Shown: positions 21,979-35,097 of the stretch, piece after piece
Layout: each line of letters opens with the position of its first letter
Position numbering within the stretch: position 1 is the stretch's first letter
Origin: Cocos nucifera
Taxonomy: Eukaryota; Streptophyta; Magnoliopsida; Arecales; Arecaceae
DNA: 64,000 nucleotides
Reading direction: 5' to 3'
NCBI GenBank assembly: GCA_006176705.1
Contig: QRFJ01002096.1
Location: 1-64,000 of the forward strand
Notes under the pieces: generated by a model
The model's input: the letters and a program-made list of their open reading frames with translations, nothing else
The model's database searches: none
Told to the model about the DNA's origin: nothing
Program-made: the position numbers and the translations under genes

Positions 21979-23054
21979 ATCGTGCATGTACTAGTGCAAC
22001 CTGATATATAGTTCAACATATAAATTTTTTATTTTTTTTATTTTATTATTATTATTTTATTAAGGAAAGAGGAGAGAAAGAAAGAAGAGGGTTCTAAAGA
22101 AAGATCCTAAGGAGTCTTAATTCTAGAGATGATAGGGAGAAGAGTTAATTTGTGGTTTATGTTGATGTTATTTAGCAAACAAGTTAGACAATCAATCCTG
22201 ACTAAGGATTGTCTTAGGTCTAGATAGCTCATAACTACCAAGATCACCTTCGAGCCCTCCAAATAGAGGATCAACCAATCAACTGGTCAGGTAAGTGTAA
22301 GGTCGGTGGGAGTCCACCCATTGCTTGTCTTAAACACCAATTGTGCTTGACCAGGTAAGCGAATGGAACCAATTAAGTAACCACCTTCCTTTGGGCCCAG
22401 TCATCCCTGAACCACTTTCCTAGACACCAGTCAAATTGATTATCTCTAACTTAGTTCAACTCTTAGGGTTCCTTGTCCTATTGGAATATCCTTAAGGGTT
22501 GATGTCTAATTGATTTTAAGAGTTAAGGTTTGGGTTAATGCAAGATACTGGTTGGTTGTTTATGGGCCAAGGAAGGATGATCAAATCCCTACCTTATCTT
22601 GTTTAATGGGTTGTGCCCTTAATTTGGTTTAATATAAATATGCAAAAAAAAATTTTAATCAAAGAGTTCAATGCAATTTAAACTAGATGCATACAACTAA
22701 TTGAATTCTGAAAGACTTACCTTACCTCCAGCAATCACCAAAAAATAAATAAATAAATAAAAATAAAACTAATATGATGGATGTTCTAAATAATTAGGAT
22801 TTCTAATCTTATAATGAGATTTTTAATTAGGTTCAAGTAGGTAATTTTTAATTAATTTAAAAATAAAATAAATATTAAAAATAAGAAAAGAGATTTAGGG
22901 TTTAGGAATGATCTCACCAAATAGGATTGAGAGTTTTGTTCATGCCCTAATCTTCTTTATTCTTTTCTCTATTTATTTTATAAAATAAATAAGAAAAATA
23001 ATTAGTAGGCAATAAAAAAAATTAAAGAAATCAAAAAATTTTAATTTTCATGCC
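21979..23054 (-). other. Leader of gypsy G2
   Basis: About 1.1 kb between the decayed primer site and the B insertion, AT-rich, with no coding frame or RNA gene that I can see. Confidence 0.6.
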
Positions 23055-23072
23055 TCTCTGACAATGACTCCA
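23055..23072 (-). other. Decayed primer-binding site of G2
   Basis: Minus strand reads TTTTTGGAGTCATTGTCAG after the LTR end TTATCA and a few bases. It resembles the Asp-tRNA-type site used by many plant Athila/Tat gypsies, with CG sites replaced by products expected from deamination. This fixes 23079-24772 as the 5' LTR. Confidence 0.7.
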
Positions 23073-23078
23073 AAAACT

Positions 23079-24772
23079 TGATAAGATCACAATGTTGTCA
23101 TTAAAACACCATGTTTATCAGTTTAAATCTGACTTTTTACTTTTTAAATTAATTAAAAATTATGAAGAGAGTAATGAGTTGGATTGAATCCACAGAAAGG
23201 CAATGATTTGATTATAAAATCTTTGATTTTTTTATTTTTTTATTTTTTAAAAGAAAAGAAAAGAAGTATTTTTGAAAATTAAAGTCAAAAAGTAGATTTA
23301 TAAATAAAAGCAAAATTTAAATTATGCAAAAATAAATTTGGTACTAAGATCCACTATTTAGATCTTAGCGGCTACTTGCAATAAAATTAAATATCAGTAA
23401 GGAACAATTAATTTAAAGAGCTAGAATTCAAAAGAATAATAAAGCTTTCTTTATTAAAACTCAAATTCAAAATTTAAATATAAAAAATTAAAGAAAAAGA
23501 AAGAGAAAAGAAAACTAGAAGGAGATCGTAGATCAGCATAGGCGTGGAGATGGCATAGAAGATTGGCTCTTCTTCTCAGCATTGTAGCTTTGAAGCAATC
23601 TTCAACCTAGAGCTTGGCTTCCACCTTATACCTTGACTTTCCTTCCACCAGATCTATTGATTTCTGGAGGCCTAGGGTCCTTTTTATAGAGCTAGGAGGG
23701 CTGAAGATTTTTTTCTAGAGGTAATGTAGGACTAAGAGTCTTTTTAATCATCAAAATGCAAAGAAATCTGAGTAAAATTTGGATTAAAATAGCTCTAATA
23801 TGAATCTGGTAAGTCTGGCGAAATCTAGCCATTCAATAGGAATCCAACAAACCAAAAATCATCAAAATCGGATGCATATCAATCTAGATCAGATCGGATT
23901 AAATTCTGACTGTTGATCGCACGTTGATGGAGGAAATCTGGCTGTTGATTGTACATTGGGAGTCTTGATCACCATCGGGAGCATTCTGGACCGTTGGATC
24001 ATTCCCTAGATCATGCGCTGCCATTGGATGGAGATCCATGTGAAGTCTGAAGCTGAATCAAATCCAAAAATAACCATAGTCATTTGATCTTGATCGTAAC
24101 TACCATAGCCATCCGATCATGCAATTACTGTTCCCATGGACCGCCTGGACCGACCGCACCACACATCGTAGCCAATCGACGCTCCTATCATCGAGTGAAA
24201 AGACCAAAATGCCCTATGAGCCATGATAGATTTTTTGTGAACCTTTTAAGGGTCTAGGTCCACCACGTGTCACGTCTTGATTCTCCAATTTCTGCTGAGC
24301 TGGCGGTCCACACTTAGATCGTGGACCGACTGACGGCCCATGCTTGGATCATGGATCGATTAACGGCTTCCATGATTGAGTCAGCTTGCATGACTGGCTT
24401 AGCGTGCTGGCTTGTTAGCTTGGCTTGGTACATTTGGATGTGCCGACTAATATGGCACGGTGGCTTGAGCCGACTGAGCCGTATGTTATTTTCATTTAAT
24501 TTTTTATTTATTTTATTTTTTTAGAAATTTATATCTTCTTTATTTTAGCTTCGTTTTGCATGAAATTTATTTCATTATGATCAAAAAAATAAGCTCTTTC
24601 CATTGGTTATAAAATTTTATTTTTTATTTTTTATTATTTTTTTATTATTTTTTAATTAATAAAAATATTAATTTCTTAAAAAGTATATATAAATTGATCA
24701 TTAATTTTTAAAAATTAATATAAATTAATTAATAAATTAATACTTTTATTGATGAATTTATGGTGCTTATCA
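23079..24772 (-). repeat. 5' LTR of gypsy G2 (1694 bp)
   Basis: Minus-strand copy of the LTR at 8970-10634, with ends TGATAAG and CTTATCA. TATA box TCTATAAAAA on the minus strand at 23681-23690. It abuts copia C LTR sequence at 24773; the expected right target duplication is ATCAT (24773-24777). Confidence 0.9.
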
Positions 24773-27218
24773 ATCATTCTATTGACGGTTGAGCTATCTT
24801 ATAATTATAATTGATTTATTAATGAATAAAATATTTATTTTGATATTTTTATCATTAAGTCTATATCTTCTAATTAACTCCATTATTGTAATGAAATTCT
24901 TAGAACTATTTAATTTTGATAAAAAAAAATTTATTGATTAGTTCTTAAATTGTTCACGATCAAATGATGCGCTGTTAATTAGAATGATAGTGTTTATCTA
25001 GCATAGGTCGTTGTATGCCATATAGGTTGGTTGTCATCTTAACCAAGGAGTGTAGAGATACTAATATGGCATACAAGTGAGATATAAAGGTATATCATCG
25101 CTGAACATAACCAACTCTAGAGCATTCTACTATCGAGAATTGCTCTGATGGGATATAGGTATAAATATCCTTTAGACCTGAGATCACCATAGTGGTTTGC
25201 AAGCAACTCACTATTTTTTGGTACCAGACTAACTAAATCTTTAATTAAGTAATGAAAGATTTTTGAGTACAGTCAAGTATTTGTGAAGTTGGTGAGTGAT
25301 CAAGATGGGATTGACCACTTCAAGTGTTGGAGAAGAATGTATCACTATATTTCAATATAGCAAAATCTTGGCTAAGGTAATCCATGAGATGGATTTGATA
25401 TTTTGAAATATAATGTAGATGACCTAATCGGGTTTGACAATTAAACTCTAAGGTGTCCTAGGAGCATTTTGGTCAAGAGGATGAATTATATGAAAATTAT
25501 ATCTACATGGCTTCTAAGGATGTTGTTCTACATATTTGATCTATCTGACTATCAGGTACCATTGCTAGATGGTTACTCCGATTGGTACAAAAATTTATTT
25601 CTATGCTACCATCTTATATTCAAATCTATGAGGTCACACACATAAGAGTTTTTTATCTGATTGGATGGTTAATCGATGATTACAAATCATTATTAGGTCA
25701 AACAATCAATATGGTTGATGTTTGATCTTGTGCAAGTGTTGCGGGAGGATCGATTAGCAATTATATTGCTAATTAACTTAATTTGATTAAGTTAGAGGAT
25801 TGAAATTAAGTTTAATTAAATATGATTTAACTAAATTTGGTTTGGACATGATTGGATCAAGTTCAATTGATTTATTAGATGAGCCAATTGCAAGAAAGAA
25901 CTAGTCCTAGTTCAATTAGGACTTGTTTGAATTCAATCTCTAATTTGATTAGAAATTAAATCAAAATTAAATCTAATTTAATTAGATTATTAGTTGGATT
26001 ATGATCTATTCTAATTAGATTAGATTTATTTTGATTTAATTTGATTCATAGATCACTTTGACCAAGTCAAAATAGAAGTCCTAGTGAGACCAGGACTTCT
26101 ATCCTTGTGCCACTTGGCTCCCCATGCCCCTTATTTCTTTATGCATGAGATTCTCCATGCTAAAGTGAGTTCACGTGTGCCCCATCTCTTCCTTTCTTTC
26201 TTACATGGAAGTTGGTTGTGGACCAAGTCAAACAAAGGAGTTTGTTTGGATTCAAATTCAATGAGATAGAATTTTAAGGAAGCAAAATAACTTCTTGCCT
26301 TGTGCTGCCCACATCCCTGATTTTTCTCTAGGATTTTTTATGAAAATAGAGGAGATTTTGTGTGCCATTTGTTGATGGTCCACGACAGAAAAAAAGAAGG
26401 GGGCACCCAAGAGTTGGGCACCCCATATGTTGCCCTATTTTGACAAGTCTTGACAAGGTATTTGACCTAGACAAGGACTTTATCCTAACTCTCTATTTAA
26501 AAGGGCCTTTGGGCCTAGGTTTTTTAGAGATTCAAGACCTAAGAGAAGGCTTTTGGTGCATGGGGAAATCAGGGAGAGAAAGGTTTAGGGCATGGGAATT
26601 GTAAAGACATCAATCTAGGTGACTAGGTGAGAGAACAAAGAAGAAGAAAGGTTCTTCTTCTAGGATTTTCTTTTGATCTCTTGCTTCATTTTTTTGTGAG
26701 TGTTTGAGAGGTGTCTCAGATTCACAAGTCTTCTTCCTTGACTTCTAAAAATTGGAGAGTTCAATTTTTGAAGAAGAGAGATCCAGATCGACTGTCGAAG
26801 AAGGATCAGCATAGTACTAGCATATTGAGCTGATTTTCGGGCATCGAACTTTTGATCAATGATTGAGGACTCGTGTGGACAACCTATAGAGGCCAAATGC
26901 ATGTGTAGCTTGGAGCCTCAACCTCAGCCCTGAATTAGTAAGCTAGAAAGTCTAACTTGCAAAGATAAGGATGATATGATCTTCCTGTTTCATACCTAGA
27001 TCTGATCTAGAGTTGTTCTATTATTGATATGATCAACATGAAGTTTTCTAATCTTTTAATTTCTAATTTAATATCATGCTTTAATCATGTAATAGGATCT
27101 TAGGTCTAGGGCTTTTCTTATGTTTCTATGAATTAATATGATTAATTCATATCTTCCACTGCATAGATCTGAAAAAGTTTTAAAATCTAATCCTAAAATC
27201 CTAGGTCTATTTCCATCA
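24773..27218 (+). repeat. 5' LTR of element C (start missing)
   Basis: Aligns with 53566 onward of the 3' LTR and ends TTCCATCA just before a primer site. The first 30 bp or so are missing because G2 inserted there. A TATA-like box TATTTAAAAG lies at 26494-26503. The stretch 25950-26060 is a run of short AATTTAATTAGATT-type repeats. Its short open frames are not genes. Confidence 0.88.
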
Positions 27219-27219
27219 A

Positions 27220-27233
27220 TTAGTATCAGAGCC
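27220..27233 (+). other. Primer-binding site of element C
   Basis: TTAGTATCAGAGCC directly after the LTR: the initiator-Met site with one G-to-A change. Confidence 0.85.
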
Positions 27234-29158
27234 ATATTATTTTATTACATGATTTTATGTATGTTTAGATTATTTTTTAGATTAGATCTAATTTATAATC
27301 TGATTTTTAAATTTAAAATTAAAAATTAGATCATATGAATTGATTATAAGGTTATCCCGTTGTAAAGTTTATCCCTTACAGTGGAGAGATTGTCCTAGTT
27401 CGTGTAGATCTAATCTAAATCATAAATTCATTAGATATAATCTAGATTAATTTATAATTTTTTAGATTTAAAAGATTTTTAAATCTAAAAATAAATATTT
27501 TAGATTGTACGAATCGATTATAAGGTTGTCCTACTGTAAGGTTTACCCCTTATAGTGAAGAGGTTGTTTTAGTACGTGCTGATCTAAAATTCTGATCATA
27601 AAATTTTAAATTAAAATTTTAAATTAGATCTAAAAAATTTTATGATTTGATTAAAAATATTTTAATCTAATTTTATAATCATAATTATGTTAGATTTAAT
27701 CTAAGATAATTTATGATTGATTAGAATTGAAATAGCTTCAATTACATGAACATGTTTAGATTATATCTAAAGTAGTTTCATGTCTATTTTATTTATTTAT
27801 TAATTATGAATCAAACATGAAACTGGTTGATAGAACCATGTTGTAAAAATATTTTACAAAAATAAAAATTAATTTTAAAATGCCAAACCCCAACCCCGAG
27901 TCCAAAACTTAATTAAGAATTAAGAGTTATTTGACTAAGATCTAGGATTGTGAATTGAAGATCCTAAGACACAAATCATAACACTTTGGATTAATGGATT
28001 AGTAGAAATTATGTCCATTAATTAGGTTAGACCTAAGGTTAGATTAAAGAATGGACTTAATTAGAGAATTGGCTAAATCTAATCAATAGTTGTCTTAGAT
28101 TAGGTCAAAGATTCTCTAAATCAATCACAATAGTTGTAGTTGGTTAAGTCTATGTCTTTAACGAGAACCAAGATAGACTTGATTCTTGGCTACGCGATCT
28201 AGCATGAACTATTAGGTTGATCCAATCGAAACTAATTAACCAGTTGGTATCTAAGGTATGTCTGACAATCTAGACTGGTGGTTTTTTATTGGCAACCTAC
28301 TTACCTAGCCATTTCTAATGGTGTCTAAGGTAAGCTTTAACAGACCTTCCCACCAATCTCACCTACCTGGCCTTCTTGGTGAAATTATGTTTTGATCAGA
28401 TCACTTGCTAATTCAAGCTGACGCATGTCAACTAGGTAAATTAGTGTGACTGATTTTGGTGCTCCTAGACCAGCCTAGTAATGGTCTCCCTTAATCTAAC
28501 TTGGTGAAGCCAATGGAAGGATCATGATAAACTAGTTCATCTGATCTTCTCTCTTTCTTAAATCAAATCAATTAAATCCTCTAAAATTATTAGATCCTTA
28601 AAATGAAATAGTTATGGTGATAACTAGATCATAGCCTCCCATTAAGTGGATGATAATAAGTCCATTAGTTGGATAATCATTGGAGGCCCAAAGGCTTGGT
28701 GCTTATCAGCTAGTGGAATTATCATTCACAATATGACTTCTTGGCCGCATCTTTCTAAATGATGGTTAGGTTGACCAACCAAAGTTGTGCTTAATCATTC
28801 ATAGGTTAGATGGACCAAGTATGATCATGTTAATGGTTGAACCTAACCAGACCTTTTTAGTGGAGGCCAAAGCCTACTGATTATGGACTGTGGCAAAATC
28901 AAATTACTAAAAATTATTTAGAAAAATAATTATTTATGAACCTATCCTTAGATGTTCATGGGTTAACCAACTAAAGTTGGGCTTGTGTGCAATCTATATG
29001 GATTCTAATATCCATTAAAAAATTAGGATAATTCCTCAAATTGGAGGTAGAGGCTATCAATTCGATTAAAATAGTGGAAGAACCTTTTGATTAATGTCCA
29101 AATCTTTAGGTTTAACGAATCAATTACTAATTAGATTTTGATTTTCCTATATGCAAAT
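27234..29158 (+). other. Leader of element C with a 174-bp direct repeat
   Basis: No coding frame. Two related blocks beginning GAATTGATTATAAGG (27337) and GAATCGATTATAAGG (27511) lie 174 bp apart, each with a GTTRTCC...CCTTA pattern. A donor-like CTAAGGTAAGC lies near 28326. CCTATATGC before the gag start could be a decayed splice acceptor. Confidence 0.6.
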
Positions 29159-30027
29159 ATGGCTACTTTCCTTTTGCTCTGATCATTGTTAGATAATGAT
29201 AAGCTGGTGGGATCCAATTTTAGTGGTTGGTACTGTAAGTTAAAGATTGTCCTGAAGCATAAATAGATCTTATATGTGTTGATAGATCCTACACCTGAGG
29301 AGCCAACTGCAAATGCAAGTGGGTCAGTCAGAGACGCTTGTCAAAAGTGGCTCGGTGATTGAACCATGGTGCGCTGTATTATGCTGAAAGCTATGAGCAA
29401 CGAGTTCAGTCATAAGTTCAAGATAGGTCAGGCCGAAGACATGCTTCAAGTATTGGAGGAGTTTTTTGGCACACCCAATGATGTTGAGAGGCATAAGACT
29501 AGTTGTGCCATTTTCAATGCCAAGATGAGGGATGGAGCTTCAATCACTGATCATGTAGTATACATGATCGAGTTGATGGTGCATTTGAGGAAGCTTGGCT
29601 TTTCCTTGCATGAGTAGCTAAGAAAAGATGCAATACTGAACTCACTATCCAAGTTTTATCTCCCATTTCGCACTCATTATAGAATGACAAAGCTTGAAGT
29701 TAACTACCACCGATTACTGGGGTTACCTCAAAACTTTGAGAAGGATCACCAACTCCATAAGAAGTCGGTGAACTTAGTGGGAGGTTCATCTTCTAGTTCT
29801 CAATCCTTTAAGAAAGGGAAGAAGAACAAGAAGAAGAAATCCAAGAAGATGCAAGTTCATGCTGGGACATCTATGTAGGGCCAGACCAAAATGATAAAGT
29901 TCGATAAGAGTCAAGCTGAGTGCTTCTTCTGCAAGAAGTGGGGGTATTGGAAGAGCAACTATCCTCAGTATGTTGCCTCCTTGGATCTGAGCAAGCTGGG
30001 AAAGAAGCAAGATGTTGCTGGATAAGG
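29159..30027 (+). pseudogene. gag: gag of element C, broken
   Basis: Starts MATFLLL, then TGA after seven codons. Further stops are TAG near 29264, TGA near 29361 and TAG near 29615. The open part 29366-29617 carries the core gag signature (FGTPNDVERHKTSCAIFNAK). A basic lysine-rich stretch (29810-29860) and a knuckle C-F-F-C near 29925 follow, where the later histidine and cysteine are replaced by tyrosine. Copia gag with dense decay, in keeping with C being the oldest layer. Confidence 0.88.
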
Positions 30028-31529
30028 TAATCATATGATAACTTCTTGCAATTTCTCTATCTATGATATTACTGACTAGGTATTGTATATCGGTAGCCCT
30101 TACCATATTTGCAATTCATTGTAGGGATTATAGGTCAGTAGGAGATTCGAGCAAGATGAGAGGTTCCTGAATATTGGAGATGGAAGACCAGTTCTAGTTC
30201 TAGCATTAGAAATCTTACAGCTTGTATTTGAGTCTCATACTATTATTTTTAATGATTGTTATTTTTATCCTAGTTTCTTTTTGAATATCATTTCTGTAGG
30301 CCTTTTGATCAAAGATAATTATGAGATTTCAATAAAGAAAAAATTTTGTAATATTATTATGAATTGTATTACTATATTTTTTGGACATTTAAATAATGAT
30401 ATATGCATGCTATCATAACCTATTAGTGTAGTCTACTCCATTGGCAAACACCCTAGATTAGATAGTGTATTTGATATCTACTTATGGCACTGTAGGCTAG
30501 GTCACATTAACAAAAAAAGAATAAATAGGTTTACTCAAGAAGGCATCCTTGAAGTCAGTGATTCTGAATTGCTTCCAACCTGTGAATCTTGTCTACCTAG
30601 AAAAATAGCCAAATCATCTTTTACTGGAAAAAGTGAGAGAGCCACTGAGCTCTTAGATCTAATACATACTGAGGTATGTGGACCCATGAGCACTAGTACT
30701 AGAGGTGGATATCTCTACTTCATCTCTTTCATAGATGATCTATCCAGGTATGGATATATCTATCTGATGAAACACAAGTCGGATTCATTTGAAATGTTCA
30801 AACGATTTTGAAGTGAAGTAGAAAAATAAAATGAAAAGAGTATTAAAACTCTTTGATCTGACCGAGGAGGGGAATACCTTTCTAGTGACTTTCTCACATA
30901 TCTAGGAGAGAATGGGATTCTCTCCCAATAGACTCCTTCAGAAATACCATAGCATAATGGTGTGTTTGAAAGGAGGAATCGGACTCTATTTGACATGATC
31001 CGATCCATGATGGATTTTGCTAGCTTGCCGATATCCTTCTGGGGATATGCACTCGAATCGACTTGCTATCTTCTAAATAGGATTCCAAATAAGTCTGTAA
31101 CTAAAACTCCATATGAGATATGGACAGGACGTAAGCCAGCACTCTCACATCATAGGATCTGGGGGTGTCTAGCTTATGTAAAATGGTTAATCATAAATAA
31201 ACTTGGACCTAGGTCTGACAAGTGCACATTCATAGGGTACCCTAAAAAAAAATTAACGGGTATATTTTCTACCATGCTGATGAACAAAAAGTGTTCGTCA
31301 GTCTTAAGGCAATCTTTTTGAAAAAGTTCTTTGGTGAAGAAACTGTTGCCTCTAAGATTGAACCTGACGAAGTTCAACAGGTAGAAAGATGACACTAGTA
31401 GCTGAACCTGAATTGAATTTGATAAGATCAAATATGGAGCCCAATGTACCTGCATCATTAAGGCGATCTGATAGAGTACCATGTCAATTGGATAGATACT
31501 ATAGTTTCTTGGTCCGAGATGGTGATCCT
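30028..31529 (+). pseudogene. pol: pol of element C, first half (PR, integrase)
   Basis: Protease remnant near 30090-30120 lacks a recognisable D-S-G. GAG-pre-integrase keeps LWHCRLGHI (30483-30510) and C-x2-C (about 30580-30592). Integrase core 30569-30811 has HTEV where other copies have HTDV, so the first aspartate is replaced by glutamate, and then IDDLSRYGY. Stops follow at 30809-30811 and 30826-30828. The segment 30962-31321 includes the glutamate region and the C-terminal part. The frame is cut by element D at 31530 and continues at 51926. Confidence 0.88.
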
Positions 31530-34033
31530 TGAAAGGAATATGCCCCCAAGCCAATCAAAATTTATTTATTTTTTGGGCTATTTTTGTCTTCCAAACTCAT
31601 GTAATGATATTTTAAAATAAATAAAGGCATTTATTTCATCATATGTAGAGTCTTATTATTTATTTAAGATTATGATGAAACCCATAAATTAGGGCTATGG
31701 TTTTAGGATTATGATGAGATCATACTAGTGAGACCTAAAATCTTAAAATCCTAGTTTAAAATATTCCTAGTCGATGGGACATTGAGTTGGGGATCAATAT
31801 TTTTCAGTAAGAATAGCACATTCTTTGTATGCTCAATTAAGAGAATGATTGATCTCACAATAACTTGTGTATGACACTAATACAAGAATGTGGATGCTCA
31901 TTAGAGAATGAGTTCACTGAATTGATCCAAGTCAAGAATATCTAATGGAGTCTTATCTACATTTCAATAGATGGTTCTCATAGTGAAATTGTGCATGTAA
32001 TCCATTGACCTGAAACTACCATAGAACCTTATATATATGAATCCATATTTTGGTTCATACTCATTCATGACTCAGTCATGTATGGGATGTTCTGGATATG
32101 GTGAATTATATATATGAAGGTTGTGAGTAGGTTAACATGGAATCGATCACTCCTGGTAAGAGGAAATTGTATCCTACCTACATCAAACAAATGATGATTT
32201 AGGAAGACTTTGATCAAAGCATGATGAAAATTAGAAATAGTTTTTAATATTTTATTAAATAAATTATCATCATAAGATTGAAAGAGAAATGAATATGATA
32301 TTGGGATTGACATATTTCCATACCCAGAGTCATATTTAGGATGCAGGGTGATCGAAGGATCCAATTGCATGGTAACTTTTCATTGAAAGATATTTTTGGT
32401 ATTTTCATCAAAATTTCATATCTTTTGAGAAGTCACGATACATTGCTAGATGTAAATCATGTCTCATGGGTTTGATCAAATTAAAATTTTTAATTTGATC
32501 ATTAAATTAAAAAGTGTTCTAATTAAGTCAAATTGGGTAGGGTAGTTTTGACCTAAATCGATTTGGTTGAGTTCTAACCAGATTAGGTCAAATCACACCC
32601 AGACCCACTGCTGATTAGATATAGAACCCAATGGGTCACACACAAAGAGAATTAATTAAGGATCTAATTGAATTAGACTATGTTTGCAAAAAGAATATGC
32701 TAGCACATGTAGCAAATCCTAGCACCCAAATTCAAATTGGATTCGAATCGGCTTCCAATTTGGGCTAATTAAGGTCCGATTTGAGCCAAATTGGATTTGG
32801 TCTTGAATTGGATTAACCTAGACTGATTGGGCTTTAGATGAGGCATCACATACTAGAATCCCATGTGCCAGAGAGTCTCTCTCTTGTGCGTGGGAAGTCT
32901 TTCATGCACAAGAGTTTTTTGGCGCATGGGATTATGTTGGTGCCTACCTTCTTTGACTTTTCCTCTTTCTCCATGTTGCATAAATTTTCAAATGGGCATG
33001 GACATCAGATATGGGGCACAGAAGAGTCCTTCTGCAGGTTAAATACTCTATTATCTATTCAATATTTGCATGAGAAGGGACTCCTTGTCGCCTAGGACTC
33101 TTTGCCACCTAGGACTCCTTGCCGCCCACTCTTCCTTTGCGCCTCTTGGACCAAGTCAAAGTCCCTTGGGACTTTTACTATTCAAAGATTATCTCCATGC
33201 CATTTTTGCTGAATGGGCATCCCACATCTAGGCCATTGGTTGGCCTACTTATTTGATCTAATGTTGTATATGTTGGCACCAAAAATGAAAGCTCGTGACT
33301 CTTCGTAAATAACTTACGTAGAAATAGTCCGAGAGTCCTTCTACTTTAAGGCACCTCTTGGACTAAGTCTACATGTTGTTATTATCTGATGAGGCATGAG
33401 ATAGGCTAAAGGGACATGAGATAATAATTTAAAAGGGCACAAGAAAATGTGTTGGCACCCCTACGTACATTATAAATAAGGGTGCACACCAAGAGTACGA
33501 TGATTGAGAATAATTATCTTTCTTTGTTGCAAGTATTTTTTCATTGTCCAATTTTCTTTCTTCCCTTTTCTTATCCAAACCTTGTCCTTATAAGGATAAG
33601 AAGTCATCTTAAGACAAAGAGATTAGGAAAAAAAATTAAGAAGACAAGAAAAAAGAAAGATAGGTAAGGAGAGGCAAGGAAGGTGACATAAAGGCTAAGG
33701 AAGGTCTTGCCCATTTAATTAAAGTTCTTATTACTAGAATTTTAATTATATAAGTTAGAGGTGCTGGTGTATTGATCAAGTCTCCATGTGGATCAGCATT
33801 GGAGGGTGAACACATGGGCACCTGGTGGAACTCTTGACGGATTGCTACCAGCAATTAGGGATAATTCAGGGTTTAGCAATAAGAGGTATGTTCTGATACT
33901 TTCTTTTATATTACAAATGCATGCTATATGATTTAATTGCTAATAAGGTGGTCCTAGGGTTCGAATTTGGTTTGTATGATTTCATAATTTTGCTTTGAAA
34001 TCTGTGCTTCCATCCTAAACATCAATCCTATCA
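31530..34033 (+). repeat. 5' LTR of element D (2504 bp)
   Basis: Starts TGAAAGGAATATGCC and ends TCCTATCA. It contains three 17-bp tandem units GGACTCCTTGYCGCCTA-like (33078-33128) and a TATA box TATAAATA (33471-33478). The 3' LTR copy has the same units at 50965-51015. Open frames inside are not genes. Confidence 0.95.
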
Positions 34034-34034
34034 A

Positions 34035-34046
34035 TGGTATCAGAGG
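34035..34046 (+). other. Primer-binding site of element D
   Basis: TGGTATCAGAGG one base after the LTR; initiator-Met type. Confidence 0.88.
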
Positions 34047-35097
34047 AAGCCTTATTAGGTTAAATCATATATTGCTTTGCTTATATTATAATGGCTTAAA
34101 TGTAAATATGATATGATTTCTTTTTTACCATGTTATTTATATGATGTGATCATATTTTTATTTTTATAATGAGATTATGATGTATATATTATTTTGTGAA
34201 GGTTGCCCTGACATAGTGAAAAGAATTCACTATGTAATGATGGTTGTCCTAGAGTAAGTCTACATGTTAATATTTTTTCTCATAATTAATATTTTCATGC
34301 ATTTAAGATGTGTATCATGAACATTTAAAATTATATTAAGTTGTAGTATAATTAACCAATAGCTGAATCAATTTGGATATCTAATTGGTTAGTCAATGTC
34401 TAGGAAAAGTGGTTCATGATTGATAAAGAGAACATGATTTTTTAATTGATTCCGTTGTCTGACCTGGCCAATTTATTGGTGTCTAAGAAAAGCAATGGAA
34501 GAACTCCCATCTCTCTCCCACTTACCGGGCCGATTCGATAAATTTAATTCTAGATTGAAATGCTTAGTGTTATATTCACTACATTAAGGCCTTCCATCAT
34601 GCTAGGTCCTTATTTTGTCCAGAATCATATTAGTTTTGTTGTGTAACCACAAGATCTATCATGGAGAATGATGTAATATTTATCTAGTACATTAAGATGC
34701 TTACAGCATTTTGAATATACTATTTTGTTGTGTAACCACAAGAGCAGTTATATTTCATTTTGACTGTATAGAAATGAAGGATTCTACTTAACTAAAACAT
34801 TAAAGTTTGTTGTGCTAACACAAGGCTATTAATGTTTTAGAGGCAATATTTTTTATTGAGAGTTGCATAAAATGCAATTAAAAAGAGTTTCCTATCTTTG
34901 AACTTATAACAGATTTGTTGTGCAACCATAAGACCTTTTATAAGAAATTAGGGTCTTATTCTCATTAAGAAAATTAATTAGAGGGTTATGATTTTTGATT
35001 AAATAGTGGAAGACATAATTAAATTAAAATCCTAATTTAATTATGTTTGTCATCATGAGTTGTTTGCTTATGTATTGTTCTTTATTATGTAGATTAA
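34047..35097 (+). other. Leader of element D
   Basis: No coding frame. It contains several GTTGTGYAACCACAAG-like repeats (34636-34652, 34728-34742, 34808-34824, 34917-34931), spaced about 80-110 bp, probably a decayed leader repeat. An acceptor-like TTATTATGTAG precedes the gag ATG at 35098. Confidence 0.55.

Larger units (their letters stand above)
10635..24772 (-). mobile_element. Gypsy element G2, 5' part, split by copia B
   Basis: Minus-strand relative of G1. Reading leftward: 5' LTR (24772-23079), decayed primer site (23072-23055), leader, the copia B insertion (21973-11783), then gag (11704-10635), where G1 interrupts it. On the right it abuts LTR sequence of copia C about 30 bp from that LTR's start, so G2 inserted into C. 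The remaining G2 coding region would be left of the window. Confidence 0.85.

Noticed and set aside
27220..27233. Possible tRNA gene at Met-type sites
   Set aside because: Only 13-14 bases match tRNA, right after an LTR end: primer sites, not tRNA genes. No cloverleaf around any of them.
26084..27329. Several 60-80 codon frames in the 5' LTR of C
   Set aside because: They are LTR sequence and have no matching frames in the 3' LTR.
32838..33854. Frames in the D LTR, repeated in part at 51257-51555
   Set aside because: LTR duplicates, not genes. Partial conservation only reflects the LTR pair.
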